From Shinella fusca (lineage in GTDB: Bacteria; Pseudomonadota; Alphaproteobacteria; Rhizobiales; Rhizobiaceae): 64,000 nt of DNA. A model generated the notes under the pieces. The model had not been told where the DNA came from, made no database searches, and saw only the letters and a program-made list of their open reading frames with translations. The stretch covers positions 1-64,000 of the forward strand of contig NZ_JACHIK010000006.1 of the NCBI RefSeq assembly GCF_014203155.1. Direction: 5' to 3'. Positions 24,483 through 32,601 of the stretch are shown here, piece after piece. The number at the start of each line of letters is the position of its first letter. The first letter of the stretch is position 1. The position numbers were made by a program, and so were the translations under genes.

Positions 24483-25010
24483 ATGGGAAAGAAGCACAAG
24501 GACGGCAAGGACGGGAAGAAGGCCAAGAAGAAAAAGGCGCACGAGGCCGTCTCGGGCGCGGGCCTTGCCGCCGCCGTCGTCAACGCGGCGCGCTCCATGC
24601 GCACGGTGCTCTCGCGCAACCTCATCGCCACCGGTCTTTATGCCGGCCAGGACGGCGTCATCCTCACGCTTGCCGAGGAAGGCGGGATGACCGCAGGGGC
24701 GCTCGCCGCCCGCCTCGGCGTCAAGGCGCCGACCATGACGCGCACCATCGGTCGGCTGGAGGCGCAGGGCTTCGTCGAGCGCCGGCCGGACGAGACCGAC
24801 GGCCGGCTGACGGTCGTCCACCTCACCGAGGCCGGGCGCGCCTCCATCGACCGCATCGCCGAAGCCGGACGCCTCAGCGAGCGGCAGGCCGCCGAAGGCC
24901 TCAGCGAGAAGGAGGTGCGCAACCTCCTCAAGCTGCTGCGCGCCATGGACGAGAACCTGCACGGCGCAACGCCCGAAACCGGTGAAAAGGCGGTTGCCGA
25001 TGGAATTTAA
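24483..25010 (+). CDS. MarR-family transcriptional regulator with Lys-rich N-terminus
   Basis: A 175-residue MarR/SlyA-type winged-helix regulator. The DNA-binding core reads MTAGALAARLGVKAPTMTR then RLEAQGFVERRPDETDGR (the wing). The first 20 residues are unusually basic (GKKHKDGKDGKKAKKKK), not typical of MarR proteins. ATG at 24483 follows GAGGCGATCG; an open frame extends to 24381 without similarity. Its stop codon overlaps a TTTAAACTGTTTAAA palindrome upstream of the next gene, a LacI regulator transcribed in the same direction. Ligand and targets are unknown. Confidence 0.9.
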   Translation: MGKKHKDGKDGKKAKKKKAHEAVSGAGLAAAVVNAARSMRTVLSRNLIATGLYAGQDGVILTLAEEGGMTAGALAARLGVKAPTMTRTIGRLEAQGFVERRPDETDGRLTVVHLTEAGRASIDRIAEAGRLSERQAAEGLSEKEVRNLLKLLRAMDENLHGATPETGEKAVADGI

Positions 25011-25034
25011 ACTGTTTAAATAAACGGTTTTAAA
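25006..25034. promoter_or_regulatory. Operator candidate upstream of the second LacI regulator
   Basis: TTTAAAC-T-GTTTAAA (25006-25020) is a perfect 15-base inverted repeat. It is followed at 25021-25034 by a related, imperfect TAAACGGTTTTAAA. The pair overlaps the marR stop codon and lies 25-50 bases upstream of the LacI GTG start, the place for an autoregulatory operator or a -10 region. Confidence 0.6.
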
Positions 25035-25059
25035 GGCTGCGCGTTCACCGGGAGGAATC

Positions 25060-26088
25060 GTGGCACAGAAGGTAAAGCTATCCACCATCGCGGAAACGCT
25101 CGGCGTTTCCACGGCGACGGTGTCGCTCGCGCTCAGGGACAGCCCGCTGGTGGCCGCCTTCACGCGCGAGCGGATCAAGGAACAGGCGCGCGCGCTCGGT
25201 TATATCTACAATCGCCGTGCCGCGAGCCTTCGCACGTCGCGCTCGGGCATCATCGGCGTCGTCGTGCACGACATCATGAACCCGTTCTACGCGGAAATCC
25301 TGAAAGCCATCGAAAGCGAGCTCGACCGCGACCGGCAGACTTTCATCCTTTCCAACCACTACGATTCGGTGGAGAAGCAGCGCAATTTCGTCGAGACGCT
25401 GCTGCAGCTCGGCGGCGACGGGGTGATCATGTCGCCGGCCATCGGCACGCCGCCGGAGGATATCCGCCTTGCCGAGGACAACGGCATGCCGGCGATCCTG
25501 ATCGCCCGCTCCATCGACGGGCTCGACGTGCCGATCTTCCGCGGCGACGACAGCTACGGCATCTCGCTCGCCACTAACCACCTGATCGGCCTCGGCCACC
25601 GGACGATCGCCATGGTGGGCGGCACGGACCAGACCTCGACCGGCCGCGACCGCTACCAGGGCTATGTCAACGCGCTGCGCAAGGCCAATATCGAGGTCGA
25701 TCCCGGCTTGCGCATCCCCGGGCCCCGCACCAAGCAGGGCGGCTTCGAGGCTGCGGTGCATTTCCTCTCGCTGCCGCAGAAGCCGACGGCCGCCGTCTGC
25801 TGGAACGACCTCGTCGCCATCGGCCTGATGAACGGCATCGCCCGCGCCGGGCTCGTGCCGGGCCGCGACGTCTCCGTCACCGGCTACGACGACCTGGAGG
25901 AGGCGGCGATCGCCACGCCCGCCCTTACCACCGTCTGGAACGGCCAGTCCGAGGTCGGCCGCAGCGCCGCAAGGGCATTGCTCGACAAGCTCTCGGGCAG
26001 CCACGAGCCGGACGGCATCCATCTCATCAAGCCGGAAATGCGCATCCGGCAATCCACCGGACCGCTGAAGCCGCATTCCGACGGCTGA
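25060..26088 (+). CDS. LacI-family transcriptional regulator
   Basis: A 342-residue LacI/GalR regulator. The helix-turn-helix is LSTIAETLGVSTATVSLALR (residues 6-25) with the hinge helix RRAASLRTSRSG. The effector domain has GVVVHDIMNPFYAEI and VTGYDDLEEAAIATP segments. The start is GTG at 25060 after GGAGGAATC. It is 26 bases upstream of a 2-hydroxyacid dehydrogenase gene and probably co-transcribed. This places its likely targets in 2-keto or hydroxy acid metabolism, but that is inference. Confidence 0.94.
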   Translation: MAQKVKLSTIAETLGVSTATVSLALRDSPLVAAFTRERIKEQARALGYIYNRRAASLRTSRSGIIGVVVHDIMNPFYAEILKAIESELDRDRQTFILSNHYDSVEKQRNFVETLLQLGGDGVIMSPAIGTPPEDIRLAEDNGMPAILIARSIDGLDVPIFRGDDSYGISLATNHLIGLGHRTIAMVGGTDQTSTGRDRYQGYVNALRKANIEVDPGLRIPGPRTKQGGFEAAVHFLSLPQKPTAAVCWNDLVAIGLMNGIARAGLVPGRDVSVTGYDDLEEAAIATPALTTVWNGQSEVGRSAARALLDKLSGSHEPDGIHLIKPEMRIRQSTGPLKPHSDG

Positions 26089-26114
26089 GGCATTCAGGCA
26101 GGGAACGTTTCATC

Positions 26115-27083
26115 ATGCCAGACAAGACCCGCATCCTCGTGCCCGGCGCGATCCGCGAACGGGTGCTCGAACGCTTGCGCGAGACCTTCGAGGTGGTGCG
26201 CATCGAGCGGCCGGATCCGGCGCTTCTCGCCCGCTCGGAAGCCGCCAGCATCGCCGGCGCCGCCGTCTCCGGTGCCTTCGGGGCGGCGCTGATCGAGCAC
26301 CTGCCGGCGCTGGAGATCATCGCAAGCTTCGGGGTCGGCTATGACGGGGTGGACGTCGGCGCGGCCGCGGCGCGCGGCATTGCCGTCACCAACACGCCGG
26401 ACGTGCTGAACGACGAGGTGGCCGACACGACCATCGGCCTTCTCCTCAACACGCTGCGGCTGCTGCCGCAGGCCGAGGCCTGGCTGCGGTCAGGGCGCTG
26501 GAAGCGCGACGGCGCCTTTCCGCTGACGCCGCTCACCCTGCGCGGCCGCAGCGTCGGCATCTACGGGCTCGGGCGCATCGGCCTTGCCATTGCCGAGCGT
26601 CTGAAGGGTTTCGGCGTCTCCATCGCCTACCACACCCGCCGTCCGCGCGCGGATGCGCCCTATGCCTATTATCCCTCCCTGGAGGCGCTCGCCGGGGCGG
26701 TCGATACGCTGATCGCCATCGTGCCGAAGACGGCGGAGACGCACAAGACGATCGACGCGGGCGTGCTCAAGGCGCTCGGGCCGGACGGCGTGTTGATCAA
26801 TGTCGGTCGTGGCTGGACGGTGGACGAGGATGCACTGGTTTCGGCGCTCCGTGAGGGCGTGATCGCCGGGGCGGGGCTCGATGTGTTCTACGACGAGCCG
26901 AACGTCCCCGATGCGCTGCTCGACCTGCCGAACGTCTCCCTACTGCCGCATGTGGCTTCCGCCTCGGTCGCAACGCGCAACGCCATGGCCGACCTGGTGG
27001 CGGACAACCTTGTCGCCTGGTTCGGGCACGGCGCTGCGTTGACGCCGGTGCCGGAGACACCTTTTACGCGAAAAGCAGGGTAG
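26115..27083 (+). CDS. D-isomer-specific 2-hydroxyacid dehydrogenase (GhrB/hydroxypyruvate reductase type)
   Basis: A 322-residue NAD(P)-dependent dehydrogenase. It has the nucleotide-binding motif GIYGLGRIG (near residues 149-157), the catalytic arginine in NVGRGW, the glutamate in the VFYDEP segment, and the catalytic histidine in LLPHVASAS. These residues are those of the glyoxylate/hydroxypyruvate reductase group. It reduces a 2-keto acid to a D-2-hydroxy acid in the cytoplasm. ATG at 26115 follows a weak GGGAACG. It is directly downstream of a LacI regulator. The preferred substrate cannot be read from the sequence. Confidence 0.93.
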   Translation: MPDKTRILVPGAIRERVLERLRETFEVVRIERPDPALLARSEAASIAGAAVSGAFGAALIEHLPALEIIASFGVGYDGVDVGAAAARGIAVTNTPDVLNDEVADTTIGLLLNTLRLLPQAEAWLRSGRWKRDGAFPLTPLTLRGRSVGIYGLGRIGLAIAERLKGFGVSIAYHTRRPRADAPYAYYPSLEALAGAVDTLIAIVPKTAETHKTIDAGVLKALGPDGVLINVGRGWTVDEDALVSALREGVIAGAGLDVFYDEPNVPDALLDLPNVSLLPHVASASVATRNAMADLVADNLVAWFGHGAALTPVPETPFTRKAG

Positions 27084-27165
27084 GGGCTGGAAAGCCTTCG
27101 TTAACCATTCCGCAATCTTGCGGGCGCATCCTTCGCGCATCGAGCAGTGGATGAAGGAGCGCCCC

Positions 27166-27573
27166 ATGAAGACCTTGACGATCGCCGTCCTTGCGGGCGC
27201 CGCGGCGCTGGGCGGCCTGGGATTTGCGAGCCTTCGCGGCGAGGGGATCGACCCCATGGTCTCCGGCTCCATTCCGGCGGCCGGCAGCGCCCACAGCTAT
27301 ACGATCTCCAACGTGGTGGCCAAGACGGCCTGCCTTGCCGAGCGCGGCAAGGCCATTTCCAGCCGCAGCGCGCTTTTCACCGCGGACAAGGATTGCGACA
27401 GCGTCTGGCCCGGCCTTTCGGCCGCCCGCACCTGGACGAACAATGGCGACGGCACGATCGTCGTCACGGATGCGCAGGGCGAGGCGATCCTTACCGTCGT
27501 CGACGGCGACGGGCTGGCCTATGAGGCGGTGGAGCCCGCCGATGCGATGGTGACGATGGTGGCCGCCGACTAG
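27166..27573 (+). CDS. Small exported protein, possibly Inh/Omp19-like protease inhibitor
   Basis: A 135-residue protein. ATG at 27166 follows AAGGAGCG and gives a signal-like N-terminus (MKTLTIAVLAGAAALGGLGF). There is no lipobox cysteine, so it is not a lipoprotein. The mature part has two cysteines (TACLAERG and DKDCDSVW) and ends with a beta-rich half (GTIVVTDAQGEAILTVVDGDG). The Cys spacing and W followed by a D-x-x-G-type strand resemble the AprI/Inh inhibitor fold also found in Brucella Omp19, but the match is weak. It is convergent with the glutamine amidotransferase gene. Confidence 0.5.
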   Translation: MKTLTIAVLAGAAALGGLGFASLRGEGIDPMVSGSIPAAGSAHSYTISNVVAKTACLAERGKAISSRSALFTADKDCDSVWPGLSAARTWTNNGDGTIVVTDAQGEAILTVVDGDGLAYEAVEPADAMVTMVAAD

Positions 27574-27578
27574 AATTC

Positions 27579-28358
27579 CTACTCGGCCGCCGTCCGGTGC
27601 AGGATGCCGGCTTTCGCGGCGGCATAGTCGCGCACGGCCTCGCCGAACGCGGCGAAGAGCCTGTTGGACGGCTGGTCGGAGCCGACCCAGTATTCCGGGT
27701 GCCACTGGACGCCGACGGCGAAGGCCTTCGCGCCGATGACGGAGACGGCCTCGATCGTGCCGTCGTCCGCGACCGCTTCCACGGCAAGGCGCGGCGCCAT
27801 TTCGGAGATCGCCTGCCGGTGCAGCGAATTGACCTGCACCTCGCCTGCGCCGATCACGGCCGCAAGACAGCTTCCCTCCTTGACCGTGATCTTCTGGCGG
27901 ATGCCGTAGGCGACGTCGAGCACGGGCGTGTCGGGCTTGCGGTGGTCCCATACGCCAGGCTGTTCCTGGATCTCGTTGGCGAGCGTGCCGCCGAGCGCGA
28001 CGTTCAGCTCCTGGATGCCGCGGCAGATGGCGAGCAGCGGAATGCCGCGCTCGAGCGCGCGCTTGATGAGCGGCAGGCTGGTCGCATCGCGCGCCATGTC
28101 GTAGGGGCCTTCCGCGTCCGTCGCCTCCTTGCCGTAGAGCGAGGGGTGCACGTTGGTGCGCGAGCCGCTGACGAGGAGCCCGTCCACCCGGTCGAGGATG
28201 CCGTCGAAATCGTTGTCGGTTTCGAGCGCCGGAACGAGGAAGACGGTAACGTCCGCGCCCTTGACCGCGGCGCGCACGTACTGGTTGGGCGTGGCCTGCC
28301 AGACGTTGCCTTCGATCTCCCGGATATCGGCGGGAATGGCGACGACGGGTTTGGACAT
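27579..28358 (-). CDS. Gamma-glutamyl-gamma-aminobutyrate hydrolase family protein (PuuD-like class I amidotransferase)
   Basis: A 259-residue class I glutamine-amidotransferase-like hydrolase. The nucleophile is C112 in LLAICRGIQELN, the histidine is H220 in GVQWHPEYW, and the next-but-one glutamate completes the triad. PuuD releases GABA from gamma-glutamyl-GABA in putrescine breakdown; other family members act on similar gamma-glutamyl compounds. ATG at 28358 is the first sensible start; the frame stays open to 28616 through non-coding sequence. An 18-bp perfect palindrome lies 31 bases upstream. An ornithine decarboxylase is 10 kb away, which gives only a loose polyamine link. Confidence 0.9.
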   Translation of the reverse strand: MSKPVVAIPADIREIEGNVWQATPNQYVRAAVKGADVTVFLVPALETDNDFDGILDRVDGLLVSGSRTNVHPSLYGKEATDAEGPYDMARDATSLPLIKRALERGIPLLAICRGIQELNVALGGTLANEIQEQPGVWDHRKPDTPVLDVAYGIRQKITVKEGSCLAAVIGAGEVQVNSLHRQAISEMAPRLAVEAVADDGTIEAVSVIGAKAFAVGVQWHPEYWVGSDQPSNRLFAAFGEAVRDYAAAKAGILHRTAAE

Positions 28359-28388
28359 AATGGGCTCCGGGAAAGAAATACCAAACAA

Positions 28389-28406
28389 GGATTTGATATC
28401 AAATCC
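28389..28406. promoter_or_regulatory. 18-bp perfect palindrome upstream of the PuuD-like gene
   Basis: GGATTTGATATCAAATCC is a perfect palindrome, 31 bases upstream of the start at 28358. TTGATATCAA cores occur in operators of GntR-type regulators, so I infer a repressor site. The rest of the 417-base gap (28359-28775) is AT-rich, divergent promoter DNA in which I see nothing else definite. Confidence 0.6.
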
Positions 28407-28775
28407 GGCGGCAGTCAATTCCCTCTTTCCGGCGAAATGACGACAGGATGCCGGATATGGCCAGATCTGGGGATGGGGAAGGACCGGAAGCATTAACCAC
28501 GCGATTGCAAACACCGATTGCAGAGAAGGCTTCGCGCATTTGATGGAAAGCAAGACTATGACGCTTCGAAGACATAAAATTGCGTCCTTCTTCCATGTTA
28601 AGTTGAGTATAGTCAAAAATTATGCCATTCCTACAAGACCTGGTTGAATGTATCCCCTTTTAGTTGAACGCGCGTGCAATAATCCCCCGAATACCCCTTC
28701 TTATTGGGTAATCTCCCGAAATCATTCATTAAATTTTGGCCGGTAACCCTCACTCGCCATAGGAGTGCCGAGTCC

Positions 28776-31088
28776 ATGAAGGATAAGGGTCAGAACACGC
28801 TGCCGGCCGATGTCTATTTGTCGTTCGTCAGCTCGCTGTACGGGAACCGCCAGACCCTTTTCGTCGGCATGATTTCGCATGTCGTGACGTTCTCGTTCGT
28901 CTTCGCCAAGACCGCCGATCCGTTCTTCCTCGCCTGGAGTGCGCTCATCGTCCTCATCTGGTCGCTGCGCGCCCAGGCCATGCGCCGCTTCGACCGCGCG
29001 GACAAGGCCGCGCTCGGCATGGCCGGCATCCGCTACTGGGAGAACTGGTACAATGTCGGGGCCGTCAGCACGACGCTGACGCTCGGCACGGCGTGCTGCT
29101 ACAGCCTTATCGTCAGCCGCGACAGCTTCGCGGAGATCGCCTGCATCTCCGTGACGCTCGCCACCATGGTCTCCGTCGTCGGCCGCAACTACGGCTCGCC
29201 GCGTGCCGTCAACTACATGGTCTTCGCCGCCTGCTTTCCCATCGTGATCGGCTTCCTGGGCCTGCAGGATTTCTACCATGCGGTACTCGCCTCGCTGGTC
29301 CTGCCCTTCGCGATGACGACGCGCACCATGGCGAACGGCGTGCGGACCTTCCTCTACGAGAACGTGCTGGCCGCCCGGGAACTCGCGACCATCGCCGACC
29401 GCTTCGACACCGCGCTCAACAACATGCCGCACGGCCTTTTCATGCTGGATGCGGACCAGCGCATCCTCGTCGCCAACCGGCGGGCCTGCGAGCTCCTGCA
29501 TCTCGGCAGCCAGGAGCGCCTGAAGGATTGCCACCTCGACGTCGTGCTGCGCTACGGCGTGCGCAACACCTTCTTCAACGCCGAGCAGAGCAAGGCGATC
29601 CTGCGCCAGCTCGGCGAGCTGCTGAGGGGCGAGCGCTCGCGCGCGCTCGTGCAGGTGACGGACGGCCTCTATCTCGAATTCACCGCCGCCCCGCGTGAAA
29701 ACGGCGGCGCCGTCCTCATCTTCGAGGACGTGACGGCACGCGTCAGGGCGGAAAAGAAGATCCTGCACATGGTGCGCTACGACACCCTCACGGGCCTGCC
29801 GAACCGCACCTATTTCGCCGATCTCCTGCAGGAGGCGCTTGCCGAGCGCAGGAAGCCGGGCCTCGTGGGCTTCATGGTGGTCGACGTCGACGACTTCAAG
29901 CATGTCAACGACATGAAGGGGCATGTGACGGGCGACCGGCTGCTCTGCGCCATCGCCGAGCGCCTGCGGCGGCTCGCCGGCGACAAGGTCATCGTCGGGC
30001 GCCTGATGGGCGACGAGTTCATCCTGTTCTTCCCGAACGAGACGAACCGGCGCGATCTCGAGGCGCGGATGCGCCGCTTCCACGAGCAGTTGCGCGGCAG
30101 CTACGATTTCGACGGCGTGACGGTCATCGTTTCCTTCAGCGCCGGCTGCGTGACGGTGGCGAGCGATGCGTTCCGCCTGGAGGAGATGCAGATCCGCGCC
30201 GACCTCGCGCTGTTCGAGACCAAGTCGCGTGCCAAGGGCAGCGTCACCGTCTTCGAACAGGAGATGGACGCGCGCTACATGGACCGCCAGAAGCTGAAGG
30301 ACGACCTGCGGCAGGCCATCGAGGATAATGCGCTGTCGGTCGCCTACCAGCCGATGTTCGTGCCGGACGGCTCGCGCATCGAGTGCTGCGAGGCCCTGTC
30401 GCGCTGGACGCATCCCGAGCGCGGGCCGGTGGCGCCGAACGTCTTCATCCAGATCGCCGAGGAGATGGGCATCGTCTCCGAGATCACGCGCTTCATGATC
30501 CTGCGGGCCTGCGCGGACTGCGCGACCTGGCCGGATCATATGGGGGTCTCCGTCAACCTTTCGGTGCAGGACCTGCGCGGCACCGGCATCGTCGCCCTCG
30601 TCTCCGAGGCGCTGGAGACGGCAGGGCTCGCGCCGCACCGGCTGCATCTGGAAGTCACCGAGAGCTGCCTGATGGAGGAGCCGGTGAAAGTGCAGGCGGT
30701 GCTCCAGGAACTGCGCGCACGCGGCATCACCATCGCCATCGACGATTTCGGCACGGGCTATTCCAGCCTCAGCTATCTCGACCAGCTTCCGCTCGACGTC
30801 ATCAAGATCGACCGGTCCTTCGTGCGCAACATCGGCGAGGACGCGCGCCGCTTCAAGCTCCTGCGCGGCACGGTCAACCTGTCGCGGGAACTGGGGCTGC
30901 GGATCGTCATCGAGGGCGTGGAGACGCAGGAGCAGCTCGCGCTCATCAGGAAGTACCAGTGCGCCGATCTCGTGCAGGGCTATGTCTTCGCCGCGCCCAT
31001 GTCTCCCGATGCGCTGCGTGACCGCTTTGAGAGCCTTGCCGCCCGCAAGGCCGGCGAAACCCGCCGCCGCGGCGCCCGCGTCGCCTGA
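28776..31088 (+). CDS. Membrane GGDEF-EAL cyclic-di-GMP protein with degenerate GGDEF site
   Basis: A 770-residue protein. About six N-terminal membrane helices (residues 25-205) are followed by a PAS-like domain (ALNNMPHGLFMLDADQRILV), a GGDEF domain (about 325-490) and an EAL domain (about 500-750). The GGDEF site reads MGDEF (residues 411-415), so the first glycine is lost, and there is no RxxD inhibitory site. The EAL site is intact: EAL at 539-541, plus NLSVQDL, EVTES, IDDFGTGYSSL, KIDRSF and IEGVET. I infer a phosphodiesterase that breaks down cyclic-di-GMP, with the GGDEF domain perhaps only sensing GTP. The start follows AGGAG. Confidence 0.94.
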   Translation: MKDKGQNTLPADVYLSFVSSLYGNRQTLFVGMISHVVTFSFVFAKTADPFFLAWSALIVLIWSLRAQAMRRFDRADKAALGMAGIRYWENWYNVGAVSTTLTLGTACCYSLIVSRDSFAEIACISVTLATMVSVVGRNYGSPRAVNYMVFAACFPIVIGFLGLQDFYHAVLASLVLPFAMTTRTMANGVRTFLYENVLAARELATIADRFDTALNNMPHGLFMLDADQRILVANRRACELLHLGSQERLKDCHLDVVLRYGVRNTFFNAEQSKAILRQLGELLRGERSRALVQVTDGLYLEFTAAPRENGGAVLIFEDVTARVRAEKKILHMVRYDTLTGLPNRTYFADLLQEALAERRKPGLVGFMVVDVDDFKHVNDMKGHVTGDRLLCAIAERLRRLAGDKVIVGRLMGDEFILFFPNETNRRDLEARMRRFHEQLRGSYDFDGVTVIVSFSAGCVTVASDAFRLEEMQIRADLALFETKSRAKGSVTVFEQEMDARYMDRQKLKDDLRQAIEDNALSVAYQPMFVPDGSRIECCEALSRWTHPERGPVAPNVFIQIAEEMGIVSEITRFMILRACADCATWPDHMGVSVNLSVQDLRGTGIVALVSEALETAGLAPHRLHLEVTESCLMEEPVKVQAVLQELRARGITIAIDDFGTGYSSLSYLDQLPLDVIKIDRSFVRNIGEDARRFKLLRGTVNLSRELGLRIVIEGVETQEQLALIRKYQCADLVQGYVFAAPMSPDALRDRFESLAARKAGETRRRGARVA

Positions 31089-31264
31089 TTATCCCTTCCC
31101 CTGTTGAACGGCTGTATAAATCCATCTGATTTATCAGTTTCTTCAAAATTAGCGTTAACCATATATTAAGGTTAATGAATAGTATTTTACACAAATTGTC
31201 CTATATCGAAGAATATGAAGCCAGCGGCAGGATGCGGCCGGCTTTCAATCGGGGATGCGGGGCA

Positions 31265-32041
31265 ATGGACAACGGGGAAATGGCGAACAATCGCTTTTCC
31301 GAGAAGCTTCTCGGACTGCTCGACAAGGTGGAATACCGGCGGGTGGAAACGAGCGAGGACATGGAAGACGTCGCGCGCGTGCGCTACAAGGCCTACAAGG
31401 CCGGCAGCGTCATGCATCTTGCGGAAGATTCGCACCTGCTCATCGACGAGGTCGATTTCGACAGCAACGCCTATGTCTTCGGCGTCTATCACGAGGAGCG
31501 GCTGATCTCGACCGTGCGCCTGCACCATGTGACGCCGGACCATCGCGTCACCTCCTCGGGCAAGGTCTTTCCGGACGAGATCACGGCGTTCCTCGATGCG
31601 GGCATGTCGCTGATCGATCCGGTCCGCCTTGCCGCCGATCCGGAAATCTGGAGCGAGATGCCGGCGATCCCGTATCTGACGCTGCGCCTTGCGACGATGG
31701 CGGCGGATTATTTCGATGCCGACCGCGTCCTCCAGATGGTCAAGCCGGCGCATGCGGCCTTCTACCGGCGCGTCTTCGACGGCGATTTCGTCGCCTCGCC
31801 GAAGAGCCGGCAGGGCAAGTTCATCATCGACCTGATGCTGATGGCGACGCGCTGCAAGGACGTGCGCTCCTCGCTCTATGCGCGCTTCCCCTTCTTCATG
31901 TCGGAGCCCTACGAGCGGCGCATGCTGTTCGCCCGCGGCGAGGAGATGCCTTTCAGCCCGCTCACCGTGCGCCCGAGCGCCCGGCGCGCCCATTCCGGCC
32001 ATGGCCGGATCGCGCTTTCCGGCAGCGCCTACGCCGGATAG
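31265..32041 (+). CDS. N-acyl amino acid synthase FeeM-like protein (acyltransferase of the GNAT/AHL-synthase fold)
   Basis: About 258 residues. The core (VARVRYKAYKAGSVMH, YVFGVYHEERLISTVRLHHV, LIDPVRLAADPEIW) resembles the FeeM catalytic domain, related to acyl-homoserine-lactone synthases, which joins a fatty acyl chain from acyl carrier protein to an amino acid. Several starts are possible: ATG 31265 (GGGG upstream), ATG 31280, or ATG 31175. I prefer 31265 because the sequence before about 31220 is AT-rich and holds an inverted repeat ending at the 31175 codon. Product and amino acid are unknown. It is followed by a hairpin and stands alone. Confidence 0.7.
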   Translation: MDNGEMANNRFSEKLLGLLDKVEYRRVETSEDMEDVARVRYKAYKAGSVMHLAEDSHLLIDEVDFDSNAYVFGVYHEERLISTVRLHHVTPDHRVTSSGKVFPDEITAFLDAGMSLIDPVRLAADPEIWSEMPAIPYLTLRLATMAADYFDADRVLQMVKPAHAAFYRRVFDGDFVASPKSRQGKFIIDLMLMATRCKDVRSSLYARFPFFMSEPYERRMLFARGEEMPFSPLTVRPSARRAHSGHGRIALSGSAYAG

Positions 32042-32065
32042 GGCTTGCGCCCAGATGTCGCATGC

Positions 32066-32096
32066 CGGGCCGGTTTTGCAGGAAACCGGCCCGTTC
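32066..32096 (+). terminator. Hairpin after the FeeM-like gene
   Basis: CGGGCCGGTTT (32066-32076) pairs perfectly with AAACCGGCCCG (32083-32093) around a 6-base loop, 25 bases after the stop, followed by TTCCGTTTC. It is probably an intrinsic terminator with an imperfect T-run. Confidence 0.7.
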
Positions 32097-32292
32097 CGTT
32101 TCGGAAACGTTGCCGGGTCCGAACCTCGTCCCCTCCTGCCGTTGCGCTTTGCCTGTCCATTGTGTATGGCCTGAAAGACGCGCGCTTTCGCGCTTGAGGG
32201 AATCGCCGGACCGTTCCGGTTCCGGCCTATATCGGCGCTCATCGGGTGGAGTTTTCCGGCTGGCGGGTGCGGCTGCTTAGGAGAAGGTGACT

Positions 32293-32517
32293 ATGGCTGA
32301 ACATCACAACGGACCCGTCGAGCTGGGCGCGGCGATGGATTATCCCGAGCACGAGAAGACCTACGGCTTCTTCGTCAACGCCGCCAAGTTCGGCACGATG
32401 TTCTGCGTGACGCTGCTCATCGCCATGGCGGCCGGTTTCTTCACCAGCGCCGGCTTCTTCAGCGCCTTCGTGCTCTTCGTCATCCTCAACGTCGTCGGCT
32501 TCTTCGCCCTGCGTTGA
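32293..32517 (+). CDS. Small aa3-type cytochrome c oxidase subunit IV-like protein
   Basis: A 74-residue protein of the bacterial aa3-type oxidase subunit IV family (COX4_pro_2). The family's N-terminal acidic, His-containing part is MAEHHNGPVELGAAMDYPEHEKTY (given here as residues 1-24). One to two hydrophobic helices follow (FGTMFCVTLLIAMAAGFF and FSAFVLFVILNVVGFFAL). The start at 32293 follows AGGAG. In rhizobia this gene regularly precedes the transhydrogenase operon, as here, although its protein belongs to the terminal oxidase. Its role in the oxidase is accessory. Confidence 0.88.
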   Translation: MAEHHNGPVELGAAMDYPEHEKTYGFFVNAAKFGTMFCVTLLIAMAAGFFTSAGFFSAFVLFVILNVVGFFALR

Positions 32518-32601
32518 TCTGAAAAGCCGCATCCATGATGTGCCGCGGCGCCATCCGGCGCCGTGATCCAACACGGCCAGTCTCGGGGGGAGGACCACGG
32601 T

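Noticed and set aside
31175-31264. 30-residue N-terminal extension of the FeeM-like protein from ATG 31175
   Set aside because: The codons are AT-rich, unlike the rest of the gene, and the ATG lies within the end of an inverted repeat. It cannot be fully excluded.
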